Shown: positions 1-5,746 of the stretch, one piece after another
Numbering within the stretch: the stretch's first letter is position 1
How the letters are laid out: the number at the start of each line of letters is the position of its first letter
Source: Aadella sp043822885
GTDB lineage: Bacteria > Omnitrophota > Gorgyraeia > Tantalellales > Tantalellaceae
DNA length: 5,746 nucleotides
Reading direction: 5' to 3'
NCBI GenBank assembly: GCA_043822885.1
Contig: JBDRBI010000080.1
Span: 1-5,746, forward strand
Notes under the pieces: model-generated
Databases searched by the model: none
Seen by the model: only the letters and a program-made list of their open reading frames with translations
What the model was told of the DNA's origin: nothing
Position numbers and translations under genes: made by a program

Positions 1-135
1 GTCAATATTCCGATGAACGGAATATACTTTAAAGACCAGCGTAAATTGATCTTTTATCCGTCCGCAAAAACTTTAAGTTATGATGAACTTATCGACATGA
101 ATGAAGGCAGGATCAGAGCACTAAGATCCGCATAA
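1..135 (+). CDS. 3' end of an unrecognised upstream gene (partial)
   Basis: Frame 1 is open from the first base to a TAA at 133-135 and gives 44 residues beginning VNIPMNGIYFKDQ and ending RIRALRSA. The start lies outside the window. The fragment is mixed polar and charged, with no transmembrane stretch and no motif I recognise, so I assign no function. Its codon use (ATA, AGG, AGA) resembles that of the giant gene downstream, which supports it being native coding sequence. It ends 73 bases before the -35 box of the next promoter, so the two genes are probably transcribed separately. A tail this short could also be a chance open frame, but direction and composition favour a real gene end. Confidence 0.6.
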   Translation, partial: VNIPMNGIYFKDQRKLIFYPSAKTLSYDELIDMNEGRIRALRSA

Positions 136-208
136 ATATTACCCCGGATAGTATATTTGGGTAGTAAAGAGGTATTTGTTAGGGTTTAAAAAAGTTATAA
201 ATTGTTCG

Positions 209-237
209 TTGACATTTTTCTCTATACACTGTATACT
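209..237 (+). promoter_or_regulatory. Sigma-70-type promoter of the giant gene
   Basis: A perfect -35 box TTGACA (209-214) is followed after exactly 17 bases by TATACT (232-237), which matches the TATAAT consensus at five of six positions. Transcription would start near 244 and leave a leader of about 130 bases before ATG 377. Box quality and spacing make this the best promoter in the window. Overlapping dyads suggest it may be under repressor control, which is inference. Confidence 0.75.
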
Positions 238-258
238 GTATTTACAAACAAATGTAAA
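223..258. promoter_or_regulatory. Cluster of TGTA/TACA half-sites over the promoter (possible operator)
   Basis: Five half-sites lie in 36 bases: TACA 225-228, TGTA 230-233, TGTA 237-240, TACA 243-246 and TGTA 253-256. They form a perfect 13-bp dyad TATACA-C-TGTATA (223-235) overlapping the -10 box, a second dyad TTTACA (241-246) with TGTAAA (253-258), and a tandem direct repeat of ACTGTAT (228-234 and 235-241). This arrangement over the -10 and start site is typical of a repressor operator. AT-rich promoter DNA also produces such words by chance, and no regulator is identified. Confidence 0.35.
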
Positions 259-273
259 ACATTAAAAAGTAAG

Positions 274-372
274 ATGAAAGGTATATTTGCTCTCGTGAAC
301 ATTAGGAAACTTGAGGGGGATTTTGTTTTTTGTAGTACAATATTAACGCTTAAAAATAAAAAGAGAGGATAA
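274..372 (+). CDS. Possible 32-codon leader ORF upstream of the giant gene
   Basis: ATG 274 opens a 32-codon frame beginning MKGIFALVNIRKLEG and ending at TAA 370-372, only four bases before ATG 377 of the giant gene. It lies wholly in the predicted transcript leader. Its last codons (AGA GGA) contain the Shine-Dalgarno site of the giant gene, a layout that would allow translational coupling. Against it, the upstream ribosome site is poor (AAGTAAG just before the ATG), the peptide matches nothing I know, and an open frame of this length is not rare by chance. It is a candidate only. Confidence 0.2.
   Translation: MKGIFALVNIRKLEGDFVFCSTILTLKNKKRG
311..341 (+). promoter_or_regulatory. Weak second promoter candidate close to the giant gene
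   Basis: TTGAGG (311-316) and TACAAT (336-341) are separated by 19 bases, two more than ideal. The -10 box overlaps a perfect small dyad TTGTA-G-TACAA (330-340). If used, transcripts would start near 348 with a leader of about 30 bases and would bypass the possible leader ORF. The match is much weaker than the 209-237 promoter. Confidence 0.25.
364..368 (+). promoter_or_regulatory. Shine-Dalgarno site of the giant gene
   Basis: AGAGG, within GAGAGGAT, lies 8 bases before ATG 377 and 11 bases before the adjacent in-frame ATG 380. The spacing favours 377. An in-frame TAA at 344-346 rules out a longer N-terminus. Confidence 0.7.
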
Positions 373-376
373 GATC

Positions 377-469
377 ATGATGAGATCACTTAAAAGAAAA
401 TGTCTGCTGAATAAAATAGTAAGTCTTATTTTAGTCTTCACATTTTCCTCTTACAACGCGAGTTTTGCC
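377..469 (+). other. Signal peptide of the giant protein (residues 1-31)
   Basis: The N-terminus has a basic n-region (R3, K6, R7, K8, K13), a hydrophobic core IVSLILVFTF (14-23) and a polar c-region ending S29-F30-A31. This fits signal peptidase I cleavage before A32. There is no lipobox: the only nearby cysteine, C9, precedes the hydrophobic core. If uncleaved, the segment could act as a single N-terminal membrane anchor. Confidence 0.75.
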
Positions 470-3400
470 GCGGTTTCAAAGGATGCCGCAAAACCGGGAG
501 ATGTGATCTTAAAGTCTCCTCTTATCGCCGAAGATATAGGTATAGCTATCGATATCGGAACGATAAAATCCAAGTATCAGGGTGATTCCGGCAAGACGAT
601 AATACATATACAGGACGCGCATTGTAACTTTGAAGCGCAGACCAACATAAACAAGATGCTAGAACAGCTTGCCTCCGAATGCGATGTCAACATGATATCC
701 GTTGAAGGCGCCGAAGGCATAGTTGACACGGCATGGTTCAGGGCTTTTCCGGACGCTGAGATACGCAAAGAAGTCGCCACGTATTTCATGAAAAAGGGAG
801 AGATAACAGGCGCGGAATTCTTTTCGATAAACTCCGATTATGAGGGCACCATTTTCGGCGCGGAGACCAGAGAGTACTACATAAAGAACCTTAAAGCTTT
901 CACCGAAGTATACCCTTATAAAGACTTAATAGAAAAATATTTTAACGACGCGAAAACGGTCACCAGCAGATTAAAATCGATAATCTATCCGCCGAAACTT
1001 AAAGATCTGGACCAGAAGATCAGCGCTTTCGATACAAAAGAGATGGAACTCAGCGATTATGCCGCGTATCTAGAAAAAGTATGCGGAAAGAACAAACTGG
1101 GCATAGAGAATTACCCCAATTTCAAAAAGCTCACCCAGACGCTTGAATACGAAGAAAAAATAGATTTCGATATCGTTGATTCGGAAAGAAGCACCTATAT
1201 AGACGTTCTCGGTAAAAAACTTCCCAAAAAAGAAATGGCCGAACTTGTAGCGCAGTCCATAAGATTTAAAAAAGGCCATATAAAAGCAGTGGATTTTTAT
1301 TCTTATCTCAGGGACCTTGCCAGAGAAAAGCAGATAGATATGGTCCAGGAATATCCGAATCTTTTCTACTACTACATATATACGAAGCTCTATGAAGGCA
1401 TAGACAATGAGAAGCTTTTCAAGGAAATAGACGCGATACAGAGGGAGTTAAAGGAGAAATTTTTTACCTCGGATACCGATAGGACGCTTGACCGGTATGA
1501 CGAGATAATCAATATGTATATCAACCTCGTCAATATAGAGCTTACTAACGATGATTATGACCTGTTCAATGAGTATTCAAGTAAAGCTTCTATCGAGGAT
1601 ATTTTCTTATTCATAGACGGATCGAGCTCAAAATATAACCTCAACTATTCAATAGGCGATGTGCCGGCGGAGATAGTAAATAACCTCCCGAATATGATAG
1701 ATTTCTATGAAATAGCCATGAAAAGGGACAGGGCCCTTATAGACAACACATTGAGCGAGATGGAGAAACAGGGCAAAGATAGATGTGTCCTGATAGCCGG
1801 CGGTTTCCACACAAGAGGGATGAAAGATCTCCTTGAAGAAAAAGGCGTCTCATATGTGGTAGTAACACCAAAGATAACGAAAGACGTCGAAACGCCGTAT
1901 ATAAAAGTGCTGACCAATCAGAGAACATCCCTTGAGGACATCATCACCGAAAGCACCGTTATGCCGGGGATAGGGACGTCTTCTTCTCAGGATAATATGG
2001 CATCTCAAACGGCCAAGGAACTGGTATCACCGCTCTACAGAATAGGTTACGCCCATATGCTTTTCGATGAGAAAGGCACAGCCAAACTTGAAAAACTTTC
2101 AGAGGAGCTTGGAAGTATAGACGGTCTGGACGAGGCGACTTTTATAAATAGGGTAAAGGACACTTTCACAGAAGCCGTTTCTATGGCTACCGATGAATGG
2201 CTGCTAAAAGTACACGGTAACCTTATGCAGGAAGTCGGCGATGGCAAATGGCCTGAAATATGGAACGACAGGAGTTATCAGAAAGACCTTCTCAGCGTAT
2301 ATCTTGAGAGCATATGGGGTGAGCTGCAGAAAATAGAAAAAACAAAAGATATAACCAATAGAATAAGCGATACAGAGAGCACATATATGGCTCTTAGGGC
2401 TGTCGCGATAAAGATCTTTGCCGAACAGTTTAACGCGCCTGCAAAACCAAGATCGCTCAGCGCGGCAGTGAACGAAAATCTCATAACAGCGCAAGAAGCC
2501 ATAGCTTTAGCCAAAAAAGCTGTGGCGCAAAAAAACAATCTTTCACTGCAGAAAGCGATGGAAGCAGCATATGAAATAGGAAACGAGGAAAGAGATTTTT
2601 CTGCTTTTAGGAGAATTATTCTTTCGGGGATAAAGGACTCAAGTGATGATCCGGAAACAAGAGGGTTATTGAATGAAGCCATATTGGAAGTTTCTAAAAA
2701 GAAGCCGCTCCGAATAAAAAAACATCTATTAGAAAAGGCATTTATAGGTGAAACCGAAGCTGCAGGAAAAACATCTTTATTTGAGTTGTTTGAGACGGCT
2801 AATAAAGAAGAAACCATAACTGGTCAAGATGTTGTAACCGTTATCATGGCGGGCGGCGGCGGGGAGAGATTGTTCCCGCTGAGCACGAAAAAAGAACCTA
2901 AGCAGGTAACCGATAAAATGGTTGATATGGCTTTGGTCAGGATGGCGGCCGTCAGGGTCGTTGAGAATCTTGGTCCTGAAAACGTATATATTCAGACCAT
3001 ACCCGCGCTTAAGGACGCAATATACGATAAAATAAAAGATCTTGGGATACCAAAGAACAATATCTTCACCGAACCCGAAGCTGCGGATACTTCCGGAGCT
3101 ATAGGGTATGCTGCCGCTAAACTTGCGAAACTCGGACGCGGTGATGATGTTATGTTTATCCAGACCGCGGACCATTATATAGACGTTGATTCGGGGAAAT
3201 TCCAGGAAGCGTATATGTTGGCTTCAAAAATAGCTAAATTCAACCCGGTAATGGGGACGATGGGTGTAGATATGATAACCATAGGTCCTTCGTCGGAATA
3301 CGGATGTATACGGATGGGCGACAATACCTATTATGACGGCGCGGTAGTAGTGGATAGCTTTAAAGAGAAGCCTCCCATATCGGTAGCCGAGGAGATGATT

Positions 3401-5746
3401 GCGGAAGGAAAGACAATGTACAATAGCGGCATGTATATTGTAAGACCGAATGTGGTGATAGACAAATTTAATCAGGTTGCCCCGGAATACGGCGCACACT
3501 TTAGCGCGATAGCGAGACCCGATGCTACCGATGAGACTGAAAGAGCAGCTTTCGCGGAGATGGCCAAATGGAAAAAAGCTAAGGAGACGCCTGAAGGGCG
3601 CGCAGCCGGACCGGTAGATACTGTGCTATCTGAACTTTTGGATGATCTTTTTATGGTATCAGGCGAGTTTATATGGATGGATATAGGTGGATATAAAGCT
3701 ATACATAAATATTATGCGGATATAAAGAACGCGGTAGATGCGAATAGTAATGTAGTAATTGCAGACAACACGGACAATGTTAAGCTGGATAATTGCTCTA
3801 ACTGTCTGGTGCTGGCAAGAGATGAGGACGTAAAAATATCGCTAAAAGATATAAATGACGCGCTCGTGGTATATAATCCCGAAACAAAAGCGGTACTGAT
3901 CGCGCCTCTTACGGTAGAAGGCGGATCTGTTAAGAAACTTCTTGCGAAAGTGTCGGAGAACGTAGATTTGGAAGGATATGTTACCGGGTTTGCTGAAGCG
4001 ATATCCCAGAAAGAGAAGACCATGCCCGGAATACAGCAGGACGGGGATAATAGCGTTCTGATAGAATCCGGGACCGGCAACGGAATAATTGACGGGTCTG
4101 AATCTTGGATCCTTGATATAAACACGGGAATGTGCATGATCCTGGATATGAAGGGAGATAATGCGGGTATAGTGGTCCTAATAAACAAGCAGGAAGGTAC
4201 AAACAGCCCGAACATATCCGTGAAAAGAAGAAATGTTAATGAAATGCCCGCGCTGGTCGAAGAAACTATCAAAAAAACCCAGGAAAGCATAAAGCAAAAA
4301 GATCGGACACCGGAAATGAGAACGAAGTACATGACCGAGCAGATAATAAACGGAGAAATTGGGTTTGCAAGCCTTACACCTGATATGTATTCTTCTCATT
4401 ACGGCATAGACATTTCCCAAACGGAAAAGGAGATATCTGTCATCAAAGCGCGCCTCGACAGGTATCGCGATTTTTCCGAGAAATTCCCGATACCGAAATT
4501 CGGGACCAGCGGGTTAAGAGGCATGAATGCTGAGTTGGTTGACATCGTGAACTTTGTTGTAACAAAAGGGGCGCTAAAATACATGGAAGAGCTGTCGGAA
4601 AAAACTGAAGAGGATATACCGACAGAGTTCCTTAAATTCGTTAAAGCGGGAAGAAAAAACAAGAACTCGGTCGTGGTGCTCGCGGGAGACAATAGGCCGT
4701 ATACCGAAGACATGATCAAAGCGGCAGCCGCGGCTATTATAGCCAATGGTGATAAAGTTGATTATATCGGCAAAGTACCTACGCCTACAGCCGCGTTATA
4801 CGGTATTATTCAGGGTATAGCAATGGCAATGATAACCGGCAGCCATATACCCATAAGTGAAGACGGCATAAAATTTGACAGGACTAACGGAGAGGTATGG
4901 AAAGAGGAAGAAGGAGCCATAGTAGCCGCCGTGCAGGATGTTCTTAAGGAAGAGTATTCCAAATCACCCGAAGAATCTATGTTCGGTGAGGACGGGATGT
5001 TAAAGAATGCCGAGGATATGACTCCGGAAAACAAATGGATACTGAACGAAACGGAAAAAGCGATAAAAAACATCAATCCTGAAGGCGAACGTTTATATGA
5101 GGAACGGTTCACGGAAGCGTTAGGTATGTCTCTTGAAGGTGTGGACGCGCTGTTCTGGCAGCAGACAGCGGTCGGCAGGGATCTCTTACCGTCAATCCTG
5201 ACAAAGATGGGCGCTAAAATAACCACTGTGGGCAGAAGAGAACCCGCGGCGTTCCTGACGATAGATACCGAGAACATGAAACCCGAACACCTTGAACAAG
5301 CCAGACAGTTATTGATCGCTAACAATGAGAAGGTATTGTTAACAACTGACGGAGATAGCGACCGGCCGGTTGTTATATATCTCACAGATGATGACACGGC
5401 TAAATTCATAACGGGGGATAAGCTGGGAGTACTGGCCGCAAAGTTCCTTGAGCCGGAATTTTTCGCGATACCGGACACCGCTAACGATAACGCATTAAAA
5501 GTACTTACCGATATGGGTGTTCATGTTGAGACCACGGATGTCGGCTCGCCATTTGTTGATGTAGCTCTTTACGGGCACAAGAAGGGTAAACAGGCCGCGG
5601 GAGCGGAAGTTAACGGCGGGTTCTTTATCGGGGCATCAGGGTTTCAGATATCCGAGGATACGCTTAACTGGCTGAAAAGCTTGCATCCGGATAACAGTAC
5701 AATAACAGGATATTTCAGCGGACTTTCCACCAGGGACGCCTTAACG
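377..5746 (+). CDS. Giant exported multidomain protein with guanylyltransferase and phosphomannomutase domains (partial, no stop)
   Basis: The frame is uninterrupted for 1790 codons and reaches the window edge exactly in frame. The start at 377 is supported by the Shine-Dalgarno site, the in-frame stop at 344-346 and a good signal peptide right after it. Domain order: signal peptide 1-31; EreA/ChaN/TraB/Tiki-like domain about 70-500; uncharacterised helical region about 501-818; mannose-1-phosphate guanylyltransferase-like domain about 819-1190; linker about 1191-1370; phosphomannomutase domain from about 1371. The two sugar enzymes would make GDP-mannose from mannose-6-phosphate. Ordinary versions are separate cytoplasmic proteins of roughly 350-480 residues, so this fusion is far larger, and the signal peptide conflicts with their usual location. 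No second hydrophobic segment long enough to span a membrane is evident in this part. Domain identities for the last two are firm; the function of the whole protein is unknown. Confidence 0.93.
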   Translation, partial: MMRSLKRKCLLNKIVSLILVFTFSSYNASFAAVSKDAAKPGDVILKSPLIAEDIGIAIDIGTIKSKYQGDSGKTIIHIQDAHCNFEAQTNINKMLEQLASECDVNMISVEGAEGIVDTAWFRAFPDAEIRKEVATYFMKKGEITGAEFFSINSDYEGTIFGAETREYYIKNLKAFTEVYPYKDLIEKYFNDAKTVTSRLKSIIYPPKLKDLDQKISAFDTKEMELSDYAAYLEKVCGKNKLGIENYPNFKKLTQTLEYEEKIDFDIVDSERSTYIDVLGKKLPKKEMAELVAQSIRFKKGHIKAVDFYSYLRDLAREKQIDMVQEYPNLFYYYIYTKLYEGIDNEKLFKEIDAIQRELKEKFFTSDTDRTLDRYDEIINMYINLVNIELTNDDYDLFNEYSSKASIEDIFLFIDGSSSKYNLNYSIGDVPAEIVNNLPNMIDFYEIAMKRDRALIDNTLSEMEKQGKDRCVLIAGGFHTRGMKDLLEEKGVSYVVVTPKITKDVETPYIKVLTNQRTSLEDIITESTVMPGIGTSSSQDNMASQTAKELVSPLYRIGYAHMLFDEKGTAKLEKLSEELGSIDGLDEATFINRVKDTFTEAVSMATDEWLLKVHGNLMQEVGDGKWPEIWNDRSYQKDLLSVYLESIWGELQKIEKTKDITNRISDTESTYMALRAVAIKIFAEQFNAPAKPRSLSAAVNENLITAQEAIALAKKAVAQKNNLSLQKAMEAAYEIGNEERDFSAFRRIILSGIKDSSDDPETRGLLNEAILEVSKKKPLRIKKHLLEKAFIGETEAAGKTSLFELFETANKEETITGQDVVTVIMAGGGGERLFPLSTKKEPKQVTDKMVDMALVRMAAVRVVENLGPENVYIQTIPALKDAIYDKIKDLGIPKNNIFTEPEAADTSGAIGYAAAKLAKLGRGDDVMFIQTADHYIDVDSGKFQEAYMLASKIAKFNPVMGTMGVDMITIGPSSEYGCIRMGDNTYYDGAVVVDSFKEKPPISVAEEMIAEGKTMYNSGMYIVRPNVVIDKFNQVAPEYGAHFSAIARPDATDETERAAFAEMAKWKKAKETPEGRAAGPVDTVLSELLDDLFMVSGEFIWMDIGGYKAIHKYYADIKNAVDANSNVVIADNTDNVKLDNCSNCLVLARDEDVKISLKDINDALVVYNPETKAVLIAPLTVEGGSVKKLLAKVSENVDLEGYVTGFAEAISQKEKTMPGIQQDGDNSVLIESGTGNGIIDGSESWILDINTGMCMILDMKGDNAGIVVLINKQEGTNSPNISVKRRNVNEMPALVEETIKKTQESIKQKDRTPEMRTKYMTEQIINGEIGFASLTPDMYSSHYGIDISQTEKEISVIKARLDRYRDFSEKFPIPKFGTSGLRGMNAELVDIVNFVVTKGALKYMEELSEKTEEDIPTEFLKFVKAGRKNKNSVVVLAGDNRPYTEDMIKAAAAAIIANGDKVDYIGKVPTPTAALYGIIQGIAMAMITGSHIPISEDGIKFDRTNGEVWKEEEGAIVAAVQDVLKEEYSKSPEESMFGEDGMLKNAEDMTPENKWILNETEKAIKNINPEGERLYEERFTEALGMSLEGVDALFWQQTAVGRDLLPSILTKMGAKITTVGRREPAAFLTIDTENMKPEHLEQARQLLIANNEKVLLTTDGDSDRPVVIYLTDDDTAKFITGDKLGVLAAKFLEPEFFAIPDTANDNALKVLTDMGVHVETTDVGSPFVDVALYGHKKGKQAAGAEVNGGFFIGASGFQISEDTLNWLKSLHPDNSTITGYFSGLSTRDALT
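584..1876 (+). other. EreA/ChaN/TraB/Tiki-like domain (residues about 70-500)
   Basis: An N-terminal strand-like segment TIIHIQDAHCN (74-84) is followed by a helix and then SVEGAEG (108-114). Near the end is VLIAGGFHTRGMKDLLEEKG (471-490), followed by a strand and TP. This layout (early motif ending in H, a Glu after the next strand, a late GX2H followed by a helix) resembles the ERE/ChaN/TraB/Tiki superfamily, whose members include erythromycin esterase, haem-binding ChaN and Tiki proteases. The late GX2H is intact (G475, H478), but the early one reads Q79-D-A-H82, with Gln in place of Gly. The core between them is long, helical and charged. The assignment rests on remembered motif patterns; activity and ligand cannot be deduced. 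Confidence 0.4.
1877..2830 (+). other. Uncharacterised, mostly helical region (residues about 501-818)
   Basis: About 318 residues separate the N-terminal domain from the nucleotidyltransferase. The first part (about 530-690) begins SPLYRIGYAHMLFDEKG and has several tryptophans (for example in EWLLKVHGN and KWPEIWNDR), suggesting a folded helical domain. The second part (about 700-815) is rich in Ala, Lys and Glu and reads like amphipathic helices (QEAIALAKKAVAQKNN, LQKAMEAAYEIGNEE). I recognise no family. GC content falls to about 36% over 2641-2820, against 58% in the next 60 bases. Confidence 0.6.
2831..3946 (+). other. Mannose-1-phosphate guanylyltransferase-like domain (residues about 819-1190)
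   Basis: The reaction of this family is mannose-1-phosphate plus GTP to GDP-mannose plus pyrophosphate. The signature loop AGGGGERLFPLSTKKEPKQ (825-843) matches AGGxGTRLWPLSR...PKQ, with the key R831 and K842. Other family motifs follow: EPEAADTSGA (899-908, usually EPxxRNTAPA), TADH (930-933, the metal-site Asp of PADH), EYGCI (974-978, usually YGYI), FKEKP (995-999), YNSGMY (1015-1020) and WMDIGGY (1100-1106, usually WSDVGSW). At about 370 residues it matches the short form without a C-terminal phosphomannose isomerase cupin. Catalytic residues are kept, but the nucleotide-side RN pair of RNTAPA is lost, so specificity for GTP or mannose may have shifted. Confidence 0.85.
3947..4486 (+). 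other. Linker between the two sugar enzymes (residues about 1191-1370)
   Basis: About 180 residues without a recognised family. An early part rich in Gly, Asp and Ser, with DGDNSVLIESGTGNG near 1223-1237, is followed by alternating hydrophobic residues (SWILDINTGMCMILDM, IVVLINKQEG) that suggest a small beta unit. A charged, probably helical stretch (about 1280-1370) then leads into the phosphomannomutase. It may be a degenerate domain or a spacer. Confidence 0.5.
4487..5746 (+). other. Phosphomannomutase-type phosphohexomutase domain, C-terminus cut by window edge (residues about 1371-1790+)
   Basis: This family interconverts hexose-6-phosphate and hexose-1-phosphate. Motifs in order: FGTSGLRG (1375-1382); GDNRP (1437-1441); VPTPTAALYG just before the active site; catalytic ITGSHIP (1486-1492), with S1489 as the phosphoserine; DGIKF (1496-1500); WQQTAVGRDLL (1594-1604) and GRREP...DTE (1619-1632); metal loop TDGDSDRP (1657-1664); TGDKLG (1679-1684); VGSPF (1722-1726); sugar-binding loop EVNGG (1744-1748); and TRDA (1785-1788) at the edge. 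TGSHIP, the AVGRDLL/DTE pair and EVNGG point to the phosphomannomutase branch rather than phosphoglucosamine mutase. The final phosphate-binding subdomain lies past the window. All catalytic elements seen are intact. Confidence 0.9.

Larger units (their letters stand above)
136..376 (+). other. AT-rich intergenic and leader region
   Basis: These 241 bases between the upstream stop and the giant gene are clearly more AT-rich than the flanking coding DNA. They contain a strong promoter at 209-237, several short dyads, a possible 32-codon leader ORF, a weak second promoter and the ribosome binding site. I see no tRNA, known riboswitch or convincing intrinsic terminator. A 5-bp stem (TACCC 140-144 with GGGTA 159-163) follows the upstream stop but has no T-run after it. 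Confidence 0.7.

Noticed and set aside
5..25. Perfect 8-bp inverted repeat ATATTCCG/CGGAATAT with a 5-base loop
   Set aside because: It lies inside the coding tail of the upstream gene, has no T-run and no partner copy in the window. A chance hairpin is the simplest reading.
140..163. Stem TACCC/GGGTA after the upstream stop as a terminator
   Set aside because: Only 5 base pairs with a 14-base loop and no T-run following. Too weak for an intrinsic terminator.
377..469. Lipoprotein signal using Cys9
   Set aside because: Cys9 comes before the hydrophobic core and lacks the Leu-x-x-Cys lipobox context, so lipidation is not supported.
2278..2817. Minus-strand open frame of 179 codons
   Set aside because: It is antisense to the helical region of the giant gene, has no ribosome site or promoter worth noting, and its composition is that of a shadow frame.
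3712..4332. Minus-strand open frame of 206 codons
   Set aside because: It is antisense to the end of the guanylyltransferase and the linker. Its hydrophobic, Ser-rich product reflects the complement of Asp/Glu/Lys-rich plus-strand codons, not a membrane protein.
2846..4520. Internal starts that would give separate guanylyltransferase or phosphomannomutase genes
   Set aside because: The frame is continuous across both borders, and I saw no in-frame ATG with a good ribosome site just before either domain. A fusion is the plainest reading.
4810..5478. Minus-strand open frame of 222 codons
   Set aside because: It lies wholly inside the phosphomannomutase domain, whose motifs are clearly read on the plus strand. 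The antisense product is Ser/Phe/Ile-rich with no recognisable motif, as expected of a shadow frame.

Overview
The window is almost entirely one plus-strand reading frame. It starts at ATG 377 and runs without a stop to the last base (5746), giving at least 1790 codons, and it is still open at the edge. Codon use is rich in ATA (Ile), AGA/AGG (Arg) and GCG. Together with the very large gene and its fused domains, this suggests an uncultured bacterium, perhaps Omnitrophota (former OP3), a group known for giant genes. That placement is inference; the window holds no rRNA or other marker gene.

Layout: 1-135 is the 3' end of an unrecognised upstream gene (44 residues plus TAA). 136-376 is an AT-rich intergenic region. 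It holds a near-consensus sigma-70 promoter (TTGACA, 17-bp spacer, TATACT), a cluster of TGTA/TACA half-sites over and just downstream of the -10, a possible 32-codon leader ORF, a weaker second promoter and a Shine-Dalgarno site. From 377 on, the giant protein has, in order: a Sec-type signal peptide (residues 1-31); a domain resembling the EreA/ChaN/TraB/Tiki superfamily (about 70-500); a mostly helical region of unknown function (about 501-818); a mannose-1-phosphate guanylyltransferase-like nucleotidyltransferase (about 819-1190); a linker (about 1191-1370); and a phosphomannomutase-type phosphohexomutase (about 1371 to the edge, with its last subdomain still to come).

The last two enzyme domains catalyse consecutive steps: mannose-6-P to mannose-1-P, then mannose-1-P plus GTP to GDP-mannose. 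On the polypeptide they lie in the reverse of pathway order. Both keep the main catalytic motifs, so they look like working enzymes rather than remnants. The puzzle is the export signal in front of domains whose known relatives work in the cytoplasm with GTP. The protein may be a membrane-tethered or processed polyprotein, an enzyme that is exported and has a new role, or a case where the signal acts as an anchor. No minus-strand gene is credible; the long antisense ORFs are shadows of the giant frame.
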